In this document: positions 43,623 to 54,141 of the stretch, piece by piece | Numbering within the stretch: the stretch's first letter is position 1 | Layout of the letters: each line of letters begins with the position of its first letter | Origin: Viola odorata | Lineage: Eukaryota > Streptophyta > Magnoliopsida > Malpighiales > Violaceae | Assembly: GCA_963691705.1 (NCBI GenBank) | Contig: OY829538.1 | Span: 30,586,836 to 30,650,835 of the forward strand | Length of the DNA: 64,000 bases | Reading direction: 5' to 3' | Translations under genes and position numbers: made by a program | The notes under the pieces: model-generated | The model's input: only the letters and a program-made list of their open reading frames with translations | Told to the model about the DNA's origin: nothing | The model's database searches: none

Positions 43623-45635
43623 TTGGCAATAGAGCGTCTGGTGGAGGAAGGCCATCTGGGAGAATTCGCTGTGAAAACACGAGAAGAAGCCAAGAGTAAC
43701 CCAACAAGAAGAGTAGCCGATGGCAGAGCGACACCTTCCCGCCCCCCAGGCCGCGACACTGGTCCTGCGGGAGGAGGTCGGGAAATGCTCACGATTGATG
43801 ATGAGGATGTCCCCATCATTAACATCGTCGCTGGAGGCACACCTTACCTGGATGAGTCCGCACAGCTAACACCCACGCCAGGGGATAAGCGGAAGCGGGC
43901 GGGCATGTCAATAAAGAGTGAAGCGATAAGCGCCTTGGATCGTATGATATTATCCTTTTCTGAAGAAGATGAGAAGGGCGTGGTGTATCCACACAACGAT
44001 GCATTAGTCGTTACACCCATTATCGCTAGCCATGGAGTTAGAAGAACTCTGGTTGACAGCGGAAGCGTCGTAAAATTGTTTTCGTTAGAAGCTTACAATC
44101 TCCTAAGCATCAAGATTACGCCTTGTAAAAAACCCATTATTGGGGTAGACGGAGTCCCTATCCCAGTGACTGGAGTAACTACCTTGCCGGTATATTTCAA
44201 GGAAGATACCTCTAAACGGTCAGAGGAGCTTTTATTCTTGGTGGTGGATCTAAATTTACCTTATAATGCCATATTGGGACAACCATTCCTCAACCATTTC
44301 AGAGCAGTGATATCGTAAAAGCACCTAAAGCTGAAATATCCATCCTGGGACGGTGTGGTCTTGATCCAAGGTAATTAGAAGTTAGTGGCTGAATGCTACC
44401 TACTCATGACTCAAAAGAGTTGCGATAGGTACGTGTGCGTGACGGTGGACCCGTATGAACAAAATGAGGAGAAATGCACTCAGCCCATGGACAAAATGAT
44501 TCACATCCCGGTTAACATAATAGAGGGGGCTGTATTTCTGGTCAGCGACAACCTCAGCCCAGAGGAAAACTTCCAGTTAGCCCAACTGTTAAATAAGTGC
44601 AAAGGAGAGTTTGAATGGAAGCCCTCCGACATGCCTGGTATCTCGTGGGAGGTGGTGGAACATTGACTCAATGTCAACCCTGATGCAAAACCGGTCCAGC
44701 AGAAACGACGTGTTTTCTCGACCGAAAAAACAATGGCTGTCAAAAAGGAAGTTGCAAAACTTCTTGACGCTGGCTTTATTCGAGAAGTGCAGTATCCAAC
44801 CTGGTTGGCTAACCCTATCCTAGTTCCCAAGCCCAGCGGGGAGTGGCGCATGTGCATTGACTTCACAGATTTGAATGACGCTTGCCCTAAAGATTGTTAC
44901 CCACTTCCCCGAATTGATCAGCTGGTTGATCAAGCTGCTGGGTACGCATACTTGAGCTCGTTAGAAGCCAACTCGGGGTACCACCAAATCCCCGTGGTCA
45001 AGAAGGATGAAGAGAAAACTGCTTTCATCACTCCGAAGGCCACTTATTGCTACACGGCGATGCCTTTTGGGTTAAAAAATATTGGAGCCACCTTCCAGCG
45101 AATGGCGAATCAAGTCTTTGAGAAGCAGATCGGGCAAAATGTAGAGGCATATGTCGATGACATACTGATCAAAAGCCGAAGCTTCAAAGATCAGTTGTCT
45201 GATCTAGCGGAAGTCTTCAAAGTGATGAGGCAATATCAAATGAAGTTGAACCCTAGGAAGTGCATGTTTGCCTTTCAAACGGGCAAATTCTTAGGTTACA
45301 TGGTCAGTCAAAAGGGTATTCAGCCAAATTCGTCAAAAATCAAAGCCATCCAAGACATGATATCCCCTCAAACTGTAAAAGAGATCCAGAAGCTAACGGG
45401 ATGTGTTATCGCGTTGGGAAGGTTTATCTTTAAGCAAGGCGAGAGGTGTCTTCTTTTTTTCAAGGTTATACGAAAAAAAACCATTTTCGGATGGACGGCA
45501 GAATGCGAAGAAGAATTCACAAGCCTGAAGGCTTACCTATCGTCTGACTTAGTATTGACAAGACCAGAGCCTGGCGATATTCTTTACTTATACCTTGGGG
45601 TTGCTGACGAAGTGGTTAGTGCGGTCCTTGTGTGA
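43623..45635 (+). pseudogene. G2 protease and reverse transcriptase
   Basis: A single frame carries retropepsin (TLVDSGS about 44049; LPYNAILGQPFLN about 44260), the linker, and RT (MCIDFTDLNDACPKD, YHQIPVVKKDEEKTAF, YVDDILIKS with both aspartates at about 45150, KLNPRKCMF, GQ-type connection). It is interrupted by four stops: TAA 44316-44318, TAG 44376-44378, TGA 44664-44666 and TGA 45633-45635. K has CAA, CAG, CGA and CGA at the homologous codons, so each is a single C-to-T change. Just after the last stop an indel shifts the frame. Confidence 0.88.
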
Positions 45636-45639
45636 GATG

Positions 45640-46459
45640 ACGATCACACACCGCCCTGTATACTTTGTGAGTCACATCTTGAAGGATGTCGAGCTGAGAT
45701 ATGCCTGTATTGAGAAAATAGCGTTCGCATTAGTGCAAGCCACGCGAAAAATGTATCGATATTTTCAAGCTCACACCGTCATTGTGCTTACTGTCGCACC
45801 CCCTTTTTCGCTAAATATGCAAAATTGTGACGAGAAAAATCCAAAATCGGGTAGCAACACTTACGAATCAACCTTTAAAAAGGATATTCCGGAAGCCTGA
45901 ATCCTCAGGGAGAATGCTGATTTGGGCTGTTGAGCTTGAACAATATGGCTTGCACTATCGATCCCGATCGTCTGTGAAGGCTCAAATTCTAGCAGACTTT
46001 ATCGCGGAATGCACCTTCACACCGAATCTGCTAACAGAACTGACTGAAAAGGAAAAAGAAGAGTTGGATCTCCCCTTCCCTAAAACCTACACCGACCTGT
46101 GGGTCATACACGTGGATGGTGCCAAAAATCAAGAGCTTGCCGGGGCCAAAATCTTCATGAGTGGGCCTCACGGCATCCATGTGCGATATGCCATCCGAAT
46201 CCTGCAGCCGTTGTCCAATAATGCCGCAGAATATGAAGCGCTATTAGTCGGACTCAGGATAGGAAAGAGCATTTCCATCAAGGGAATACATGATTCTGGG
46301 AGGTTGGGAGACTTGCGGCTGAAAGTCTACGGAGACTCCAAGCTGATAATAGACCAAGTGCTGGGACACTCTCAAGCTAGAGAGCCCATCATGGTGCAAT
46401 ACCTTGCTAAAGTGAAATGCAAGTTGATAGAAATAAAAAAAATGTGGCATACAAGTTAG
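45640..46459 (+). pseudogene. G2 RNase H and archaeal-type second RNase H
   Basis: The first part (45640-45790) is the end of the gypsy RNase H (RPVYFVSHILKDVELRYA, MYRYFQAHTV). After the mini-insertion at 45792-45859, the frame LIWAVELEQYGLHYRSR leads to a second RNase H: VIHVDGAKN (D), AAEYEALLVGL (E), YGDSKLIIDQVLG (D). That is the archaeal-type domain diagnostic of Tat elements. The frame ends at 46459 because a run of eight A's (about 46433-46441) is one base off. Confidence 0.82.
45787..45864 (+). mobile_element. 68-bp mini-insertion with TG...CA ends and CTTAC duplication
   Basis: A 68-bp block (45792-45859) begins TGTCGCACCCCC and ends GTAGCAACA. It is flanked by CTTAC on both sides (45787-45791 and 45860-45864). 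K has no such block at the homologous place. Discounting the block and one CTTAC copy, the RNase H frame is uninterrupted, which fixes both ends. Ends of TG...CA and a 5-bp duplication are the signature of LTR-retrotransposon integration. I infer a tiny solo LTR (TRIM/SMART class) or an integration by-product. Confidence 0.7.
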
Positions 46460-46479
46460 CTTCGAGCATATTCCTCGAG

Positions 46480-47861
46480 AGGATAACGCTGAGGCGGATA
46501 ACCTCGTCAAACTCGCAGCAAACCCAGAAGTGTCCATACCAAAAGGGGTGTACTATTGGGAGCTACCCGTACCTTCCTTTATGGAAGAACAGGCGACGCT
46601 CTGTGTCGAAGAAAGTGAAAATGACTGGAGAATTCCCGTCATAAAATATCTGAAACACGATGAGCTACCGACGGATAACGCTGAGAAGAAGAAACTGCTC
46701 AAACAAGCGGCACGGTGCACATACTTTAACGGGGAACTGATGCGGAGACGTTTCTCTCATCCAGCTGCCAGATGCATAACAGAACAAGAGGGCCTTCATA
46801 CCCTCCGCGAAATCCACGAAGGAATTTGTGGCATGCATGCATCCGGCGGAACCCTAGCCGCGCAGGTCTTTCGATCGGGGTTCTACTGGCCTACTATCCG
46901 GAAAGACTGCCATGATTACGTGCAAACTTGCCAAAAGTGCCAGGAATTCTTTAAGATTCCTCGACAACCCGCCACCCAAATTTATGACATCATCGCTCCT
47001 TGCCCTTTCGCGAAATGGGGAATTGACATCCTTGGACCATTTCCAAAGGCAAGGTCACAGTTAAAGTTTGTGGTTGTGGTGGTAGACTACTTTACCAAAT
47101 GGGCGGAAGCTGAGGCGGTAGCCACCATCACGATAGAGAAAATCTGGCGTTTCGCTAAACACCAAGATATCATGCGTTTCGGAGTTCCCCGTGTGCTAGT
47201 CAGCGATAACAAAACACTATTCACCAGCCAATTCTTTAGAGACCAATGCGAGGAGTTTGGAATCGAGCAAAGATTCTCTTCCGTGGCTCATCCGCAGACC
47301 AATGGTCCGGCTGAGGTGACAAACCGAGCCATCCTTAACGGTGTTAAGAAGAACCTAGAAGGATCTAAAAAGAAGTGGGCTGATGAACTGCCGTATGTGA
47401 TGTGGGCCTACCGCATGACTACAAAAACCAGCACAGGAGAGACACCATTCGCACTGGCTTTCGACACTAAGGCCGTTACGCCCGTGGAAATTGGTACCAT
47501 GAGCCTACGAGTGGCTTACTTCAGAGAAGTGCTGAATGAGGAAAGGCTGCGTGCGAATCTTGACGCACTGCCCGAATTGCAAAAGGAAGCTCTTCTAAAA
47601 ATGACGCACTACAAACAAAAAATGGCGCATTATCATAATAGGCATGTCAAAGAACGACTTTTAAAAAAAGGTGACCTGGTACTCAGGGATCAGCGAGCAA
47701 CTGGTCAACGCCGGGGGGAGCTCAGTCCTAACTGGGAAGGGCCGTACCGCGTTACCCGTATTGTCGAGAGAGGAGCGTACCATCTGGAGACACTCGACGG
47801 TACCCCCTTACCTAACTCTTGGAACATCGCTCGTTTGAAATTATATCATGCTAGATCTTGA
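46480..47861 (+). pseudogene. G2 integrase
   Basis: A 443-codon open frame from about 46530 shows zinc-binding H/H/C/C (HEGICGMHA..., CQKCQEF), catalytic D in GIDILGPFP, D in LVSDNKTLF and E in HPQTNGPAEVTNR, and a C-terminal domain with KKGDLVLRD and LSPNWEGPYRV, ending SWNIARLKLYHARS. All three catalytic residues are present and the frame is unbroken, so this domain is the best preserved part of G2. Its N-terminal link to RNase H is broken upstream, and the true start lies in the polyprotein. Confidence 0.88.
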
Positions 47862-47990
47862 TTTATCTTTGCACTTTTTACTAATGCTAGCCCTAACCCC
47901 TGCTAACGCTCGAGTAATGAGCTCTTCTGTGTTTTGTGGCTACGTGTGTGGGTGCAGATGATGAAAGAAAATCGGAAAAGAGGTTGCCAG

Positions 47991-48577
47991 GAGTGAAAAG
48001 TCCTATCCTTGTGATGGTCGGTCCTGATCCACCGACTCACTAAGTGAGGGCACGCCCTGGCACACCTAATATTTAGCGTCAAGAGTGAAAAGTCCTATCC
48101 TTGTGATGGTCGGTCCTGATCCACCGACTCACTAAGTGAGGGCACGCCCTGGCGCACCTAATATTTAGCGTTGGGAGTGAAAAGTCCTATCCTTATGGTA
48201 GCCACGTGTGGAGCATAAGTTGAGGTACGCCCCGACACCCCCGGGAGTGAAAAGTCCTTGCCTTGTGATGGTCGGTCCTGATCAGACAACTCACTAAGAC
48301 GAGGCACGCCCCGGTATCCCTAGATGTGAAAGCCCTATCCTTATCCCAACCGTTCTCGTGGAGACGGCTCGTTAAGGAAAGGCATACCTCAAGGAGATAG
48401 TAACTCCATCTTGGAAGTGAAAATCCTATCCTTGCGACCGGGCTGATGTAGACGACTCGCTAAGGGAAGGCACAATTCTAGGATGAGAGGGTAACACCGA
48501 AAGTGAAAAATCCTAACCTTGTGATTGCTTGTCCTGATCAGACGGCCCACTAGGAAGAGGCACTTTCCGGTCGATCG
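47991..48577 (+). repeat. Degenerate tandem array after G2 integrase, about 7 units
   Basis: Units of 70-92 bp start with GAGTGAAAAGTCCTATCCTT (or close variants) at about 47991, 48083, 48175, 48245, 48325, 48414 and 48501. Each contains a TCACTAAG-GGCAC-like second block. The first two units are nearly identical and later ones diverge. The same array in inverse orientation follows K's pol (56880-57372). Confidence 0.88.
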
Positions 48578-48815
48578 TGGAAATGCGAAAAATCGCAAAA
48601 TCCCAGCGAGTAACCAGATACGGAATCCCTGGCGAAGTAAGCTGGTTGAGAAAGCGATAATAAGCGACACCTGTACCCTAGAATGGCAACGGATCGGCTC
48701 CTACGGGAAACTCGTGTCTGTTATCACTTATTTCTTACTAATAGATAATAATTGAGAGTGTGTAGGATATCTCTGACTCCGAGAGATCGCGACACTCGAG
48801 GTGATAAAAGAGTTG
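48578..48815. other. Junction between G2 and LTR J
   Basis: No gene or repeat is recognised. The G2 3' LTR is expected hereabouts but is not found. Confidence 0.4.
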
Positions 48816-49386
48816 TGATAAGATTTTATTTTCTGCTGAAGGATGTATGGCGGAACGACTCCTCTCAGATCTGTGCTCACGACGGTCCGCGGTACCTCCA
48901 ATGCGTCGAAGGGGGTCTCCGGCGGAAACACTCCGATGCTTAAGTCAGTATGTGTACTGAATTTGGCAGAGTTTAGGCCAGTTAGAGTATGCTTACCCGC
49001 CTCCTTTGAGGGGGAGGTGTATATATAGAAGAATTGAGCATTTCCACGTTTGGGAATAGCTAGAGAGTTATCCCTAACGTTAGGGATCGTGGTTCGCCCC
49101 TCGGATGATATGTTACCGTGGCGGTAGCCATGGGATAAATGTTACCACGATAGGGTAGCGACTGGGTTGCCCCCCTGACGCGTGGTATTCCTCAGAGTGA
49201 GACAGCTCCTCGAGCCATCTAGAAGGTTTGTTTGGGGAGACTCCTGAGCACTGTTTTTCTCTCGTGGTATTAGCCTCTGGGGTGGGCGGTGGCCCTCTTT
49301 CCACCGCGACGGTAGGAACAGTGATTTCTTCTTTCAGCTCAGGGCAATAGACGGAAATACCCTTTTCCTTAGGTGGATTGTTATCA
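48816..49386 (-). repeat. LTR J, G-like family, minus orientation
   Basis: On the minus strand it starts TGATAACAATCCACC and ends AATCTTATCA, the termini of G-type LTRs. A TATATATA box lies at 49020-49027 (minus-strand sense) and a CTTAAGCATCGGAGTG motif near 48937, as in G1 and G2. No PBS lies beyond its left end, and no 5-bp duplication is seen. It is therefore a solo LTR, or the 3' LTR of a minus-strand element whose body extends rightward over the antisense ORFs. Confidence 0.65.
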
Positions 49387-49387
49387 T

Positions 49388-49409
49388 AAGCCCAACTGAA
49401 AATGAGCCC
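49388..49409 (-). repeat. 22-bp word beside LTR J, first copy
   Basis: AGCCCAACTGAAAATGAGCC lies one to two bases from the LTR J start and recurs at 50107-50128. On the minus strand it occupies the pre-LTR position where a polypurine tract would be. Confidence 0.6.
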
Positions 49410-49481
49410 GAGTGTTTACCAAGGGCTAACGCCCCTTCTTGGTGAGTTATCAGAGCGTTTCCTCGTCAGGAAGTGGTTTAA

Positions 49482-49952
49482 ATGATTTTTGTCAGGGCAT
49501 ATAAATTGAAGTTTCTTCTGCGCAAGTTTCCTTGCACTTGTACGTCCCTTTCTTTTCCATATTTCGCCACGGATGAACTGACCCGAAATTTCCTGATCTC
49601 CAAAACTTTGACCTTGAAGAACCTTACTGAAGGTGACATCGGCTTCCTGGAGAGGATGATCACCAAGACCTCGGAGGATGTCCTGGAGTTGCAGGGGATA
49701 CTTACCCCTATTTTGTCCAAACAGCTGGGAATATCTTTGGAGGACTTTCGTCCTTTGGAGAGCTTGGCGAAGCTGGCCACTACTACTGCCCACCTTGACG
49801 TGGTTGCCTCGATGCTGCAACAGCGGAAGGATTTGCTAGTCTGCTGCTTGAAGGGGATAAGGGCCTGCTCCACTGAGCTGACCTCCGTTGCTGATGCGCT
49901 GAAGGATATCCCGGTCGTACCAGGGGAGGATGATGCAGGATCCAATGCCTGA
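49482..49952 (+). CDS. Unidentified ORF, 156 codons
   Basis: An open frame whose ATG at 49482 may not be the real start. The first 30 residues are hydrophobic/basic and low in conservation value. From about residue 35 it is helical with SLEDFRPLESLAKLATTTAHL and CLKGIRACSTELTSVADALK, ending EDDAGSNA. I recognise no family. AATAAA-like sequence (CCATAAATAAATGG) follows at about 50028, consistent with a plus-strand transcript end. It lies antisense to K and J, upstream of the paralogous ORF pair. It might be a C-terminal exon of a longer extra ORF. Confidence 0.4.
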   Translation: MIFVRAYKLKFLLRKFPCTCTSLSFPYFATDELTRNFLISKTLTLKNLTEGDIGFLERMITKTSEDVLELQGILTPILSKQLGISLEDFRPLESLAKLATTTAHLDVVASMLQQRKDLLVCCLKGIRACSTELTSVADALKDIPVVPGEDDAGSNA

Positions 49953-50106
49953 CCGCTGCCTTTGTTTCCTCTTGTTGCCTTTCTCTTATGCTTTTATGTA
50001 TATATCGGAACGCTGAGGCCACCTAGGCCATAAATAAATGGTTGCTTTTTGTTTTTTCCAGTCTTTTTGTTTATTTCTTGCTGCATTGGCTAAATGTGTT
50101 GGTGGC

Positions 50107-50128
50107 AAGCCCAACTGAAAATGAGCCC
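50107..50128 (-). repeat. 22-bp word, second copy
   Basis: Identical to 49388-49409 and 719 bp away; the surrounding bases are not similar. Confidence 0.6.
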
Positions 50129-50448
50129 TCTTCAGTACATACCCTTTCAGCGGTTGCGCTCCATGAATGAGCAATGAGTGCTTTGACTCAACTGTTTCCA
50201 AAGCCGTCGTTCTAGGGGTGAGTAATTGGGTAGTTATTTGGTGCCTTTTGATTGGCGCATTTAACGAGCAGGTATATTGGTACCGGATCAGCTTCTGCCA
50301 TTGCGGTTATTTTTCCCAGACATCTTAATTGATTTTTCCAGGATCTGTGCGAGGATCGGAGCGCTTCCTGGGTTATTTAAGGGAAATGCTTTCCCTTCCC
50401 CTGTTCATCTTCATCTTTTCCTTCTCTTTGCTTTCTTGTAGGTCAGTC

Positions 50449-50904
50449 ATGACAGATTTTTGCGGGCGTGATTCCTTGCCAACACCTCCAACTTCGCCGG
50501 ATTCGGGTAATCCTCCATTGACTCCTCCGTGGAGACTTACAAAATGTCCTGCTAGACGTCAGGGTCGCAAGAAACTAGTGGAAGTGAAGAGGCAAACCTT
50601 TGAGTCCTTCTTTACCGGCTTTGTGCCCCACTACGTGATGCTACCAAAAGGTGATGAAGCGTCACCGTCTGCCCCTCTTTCTCCTTCTTTTGAGAATAAG
50701 GCTCTTTCTCATGGTACTGATTTGAAGCCATCGACTTCTACTGCTGGGGAGAGTTCCCGTGCCCGTTATGACGAGGCGGTAGCTCATGCGACAAAGCTTG
50801 TGCCCAAACCTGTCGAACATTTCTTTTCCTACAATAGTGGATTGCCGTCGTCTCCGGAGGACTACAAGTACTGTTATGACATGGATTGGGCTGATGAGGA
50901 TTAA
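50449..50904 (+). CDS. Unidentified ORF, 151 codons
   Basis: The most plausible start is ATG at 50449 (MTDFCGRDSLPTPPTSPDSG); an in-frame upstream extension to 50329 has signal-like hydrophobicity (FIFIFSFSLLSC) but is probably leader. The protein has a Pro/Ser-rich beginning, a basic stretch (RRQGRKKLVEVKRQTFESF), a Ser-rich middle and an acidic aromatic end (YKYCYDMDWADED). I do not recognise it. TATAAATAAG follows 30 bp after the stop. It lies between the previous ORF and the paralogous pair, same strand. Confidence 0.4.
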   Translation: MTDFCGRDSLPTPPTSPDSGNPPLTPPWRLTKCPARRQGRKKLVEVKRQTFESFFTGFVPHYVMLPKGDEASPSAPLSPSFENKALSHGTDLKPSTSTAGESSRARYDEAVAHATKLVPKPVEHFFSYNSGLPSSPEDYKYCYDMDWADED

Positions 50905-51396
50905 CGCCTCTGTGTTGTATATGCCTATTGGCATTTTATAAATAAGATGATATTTTCTGCCTTTTTCTTTTGTCGCTATTTCCGTTAGCCTACTGGTCCT
51001 TGGTGATAGCCAACGTAAGCGGTTGGCTTGGCCGAGGCAGTTGCTTCGCAGTTATCTTGACTGGGTCAACTCTGTCGCCCCTTTTGGGGAATCACGCTGA
51101 ATAACTTCTCTTTTTCTAATTTCTTTAATGTGCTTCCATGTGGCCAACCTCTTTTTACACGCGTCTCCGCGCTATTGGTGGCTTAATTAATGCGGTAGCA
51201 TTTTAATCCTTTAAGAGGGGCCATTTTTCTTTTTTCAGAACTTTTGCCCTTGCTTCGAATTTTTCCTCTTATCTTCCTTCGTCTTCTTCCCCGAATATCT
51301 TACCGGCCGTCCGTCGTCCTCCGCCGATTCCTCTGTAACTCTCCCTTTTAAGGTACCAATTCAATCCTTCTCCGATTTCCTTTTTGCTAGTTTGTT
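50905..51396. other. Spacer before the first paralogous ORF
   Basis: Pyrimidine-rich sequence without ORFs. A CT-rich tract (51240-51390) precedes the ATG, as in plant 5' leaders. Confidence 0.4.
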
Positions 51397-53513
51397 ATGG
51401 CTAGAAATAGACCTCGCCAGGTTATTTGGAGACCCATGGATCCAGAGGTCGCGCAATCACCTAGTATTTTTACATGCGATGTGGTTCTGAAAGCCGAACT
51501 GGAAGAACACGGTATTACTTTTCCTCCCGGGTATGAGCCCTTTATCCCTGGAAGTGATATGCGGCTCCATAATCCGGCGTGGGGTTACAGTAGGCTTTTT
51601 TACTTTAAGATGTTCCTTTACGGTTTCCACTTTCCTGTTCATGAATCGATACTAACGCTGCTGCGGGAGTATAACCTTAATCCTGCCCAGATAACTCCCT
51701 CCTCCTGGTGTGCGGTTTATGCTTTGCTTCGCGCTTGCGAGTTGAAGAACATTTCTACCCCATCTCTCAATTTATTTCGCAAATTCTTCAGTATGAATTG
51801 CCATAATTGTTTAATCGAAATTACTCCTCGGTGGAATGACGCGCTCGTGCAGTCGTTCTGGCAGCGTTTTCACGGCTTTAAGAAAGGTGTAGCTGATTGG
51901 AAAAGTGGTTTTTTTGTTCTGGAGCTACCGTCACGTTTGTGGCGTATTAATTTCAACCAGGAGCTGATAGGCCCCATTTGGTCGAATCCCTCGATATTGA
52001 CCAGGACTGAGTTGGAGCAAGTTAACGCTCTGTTAGACGAAGGTGCTCACTACCGCATCCGTAGCTTTGCCTTATTCAAACCTCTGGAGGAGTGTGCTAT
52101 GGGTGAGTCCGCCTCTTTTCGTATTTTCTTTGCCTTTGTCTTTGCACGTTTCTTTTGTTATAGGAGGCTAACAGTTAATTCCCAGGTGACGCTGGTGCTC
52201 CTTGGAATGTTACGCCACTTCAAACTTTACCAGCTTCCCCCTCTGCCGATGGCTCTAATCAGGGTAGCGCTCGTCCCCCGAGGAGGAGAACCAAGACGGT
52301 TTCCCGGGGAGGGCGAAGGCCCGTTAGCTCTGGCCGAGTTTCTCGCTTTGTGGAAAATTGGCTACCTGAGCGTCGCACGAGGACGGACCCCAGCCCAGCC
52401 GCGACGACGGTGATTGCTAGCGATGATGAGGATGTGGATGTCGAGTCGGACCTTTGCCATGCCTCTTCCTTGCGTCGGAAGAAACTTCGATTTACCACGG
52501 GTGAGCAGGCCACCAGGGCTTCTTCTGTGGATGCAACGACTGCTCCTATCTCTGCCGTTTCGGCTGGGACGAGTGTCTCCCAACTGGTGGGAGTTACTGA
52601 GGCGTCGGCTGCTACGTGTTCTGCCGAGGTGGAGGTTCCCTCGATGGCGTGTCCTCTTCCTACAGTTGATGCTCCCGATTCTCCAATTTCTCATTGCATT
52701 CCTGACGTAGTTGCTACGCCTTCTACTACGGATTCGACTGCTGGGCTACCGCCTAAAGTCCTTCCTCAACTGTTCTTTTCTCCTATCATGGAAGTTTTTT
52801 CCGGGAATTCCTCTCCCGCTCCGTCAATCAATCTTTCTTATGGCAGTCCTACCGAGCCCCCCTCCTATCGTATGGGCCTGAAGGGATTCTGCTTTGATGG
52901 TCTTCGTGCTGTCGGGGTTCCCCAACCTTTTTCCAGAGATGAGTTTACTGCACCTTTGATAGGAGAGATGCTGGGCTCCCAGAAGGAGAAGGAAGGGTTT
53001 CTTCAACTTCCTCCACCGGCTCGTCTTCGCCATATGATGAATGATTCTCTGGATTTCTTCCGCCACCTGAACTATCTGTTCGAGATTCATGATCGCGAGT
53101 CACGTAATTTTTCCAACGCGCTATGCGTTAAGCAAGTGCAGCTTGAGAAAGCGGTGGGGCAAATGGGGTTGCTAATGCGTCTTTGCGATGAGTCGCAAAA
53201 GGAATTAAACAGAGAGAGGTCTGTTGGGAAAGCAAAGATGGAGGTTCTGGAGGTTGAGTTAGCGTTGGAGAGGAAGAAAAATCTCCTTCTTCGCGAAGAG
53301 ATGTCTGCTCGAGACGAGGAATCCGCTAGGGCATCATTAAAGGAGGAATGGTGGCAGAAGAAAATCCTGGAAGTCTTTACTTCTGGATTTGCAACCCATT
53401 TCAAAGGTAACTCTTCCGACCCTGCCCAGGTTGCTGACTATATTTCTGCCGTAATGGATGAGGTTAGCAAAGGTGGGATTGGTTCTTCTATCTCGGAAGG
53501 GAAAAAGGGCTAA
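51397..53513 (+). CDS. Extra ORF 1 of a Tat element: two exons, gypsy-type transposon-like domain plus coiled coil
   Basis: ATG at 51397 (MARNRPRQVIWRPMD). Exon 1 is 51397-52102. A GTGAGT donor at 52103 and a CCCAG acceptor at 52183-52185 bound an 83-bp intron. Exon 2 is 52186-53513. The phases fit (one base plus two bases) and remove a frame change, giving 677 codons. The N-terminal ~230 residues (FPVHESILTLLREYNLNPAQ, SWCAVYALLRACELKN) resemble the 'putative gypsy-type transposon' family. A Ser/Thr/Pro-rich acidic linker follows. The C-terminus has RHMMNDSLDFFRHLNYL and a long coiled coil (about 550-640). It has no stop codon, unlike all neighbouring pol genes. It lies antisense to K. Function is unknown; a structural or regulatory role is speculation. 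Confidence 0.65.
52103..52185 (+). other. Predicted intron of extra ORF 1
   Basis: 83 bp, GTGAGTCC...TTAATTCCCAG, T-rich. Splicing joins two frames in phase. Confidence 0.65.
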
Positions 53514-54141
53514 CGCCAAAGATAGGGGCGCCGCTTCGCTTTTTGAGAAGTGTCACAACGAGTTTCTGGACCCTCCCTTGTTATCTTCATTTTTGTCTGC
53601 TTTATTATTATTTTTTCCGAAAACCAGTTGTCATTATTCCTCCAGTAATAATGCTGACGCTATATGACCTTTATCGCATTCGCGTGAATCATTGTGATGC
53701 TACCGCCATCTCTTCATTATCTTCTTTGTGTTGCCGCGCCATTTGGCTAAGCCAGCGCTGCTTTTTAGGCCATTTAAATGCTGCAGTCTTTTCATTTAAT
53801 TCGAATTCGATTTGAAAAGCAATGATGGAAAAGGACACGCGTCTTTCTATGAAGAGGTGTTTGAAGCAAGCGTCTCCTAGGGAGACGTGAGTCGCCGAAG
53901 CGTTTCGTCATCATTTTTTTTTTAAATTTGTATCTCCTCGCGCGTGCCTTATTTCCCGACGCGCTGCTTTGCCATAATGTTTTTCCTTCCTCCTTTTTCT
54001 TTTTTATTCTCCTTTCTCACACGCTGCTGCTTTCTGGACGAACAACTCGCGCCGCTCTCTTCTTTTTGGTCTGAGACTCCTGGTGTTCTCTTTGCGAAGG
54101 TACACACCCTTTCATTGCTCGTCACTTCTCCTTTATTGGTT
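53514..54141. other. Spacer between the paralogous ORFs
   Basis: No conserved ORF. It is T-rich with a long T run near 53910. The short hydrophobic ORF before 54142 is probably untranslated leader. Confidence 0.4.

Larger units (their letters stand above)
41329..48577 (+). mobile_element. Element G2: Tat-lineage Ty3/gypsy element, plus strand, 3' end missing
   Basis: A 519-bp 5' LTR (41329-41847), PBS (41851), gag (41934-43600), protease/RT (43620-45635), RNase H plus archaeal-type RNase H (45640-46470), integrase (46480-47861) and a tandem array (47991-48577) follow in order. No 3' LTR in the right orientation follows; an LTR of opposite orientation (J) starts at 48816. The second RNase H places it in the Tat lineage. 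It has at least five stops, three frameshifts and one mini-insertion. Confidence 0.88.

Noticed and set aside
47991..48577. Regularly spaced repeats resembling a CRISPR array
   Set aside because: Units are degenerate, 70-92 bp, with no constant repeat plus unique spacer pattern; the sequence is plant DNA and the array is part of a retrotransposon.
49478..49945. 155-codon minus-strand ORF opposite the 49482-49952 frame
   Set aside because: Shadow of the plus-strand frame, with Ser/Lys-rich composition and no motif; the plus frame fits the direction of the neighbouring ORFs better, though neither is proven.
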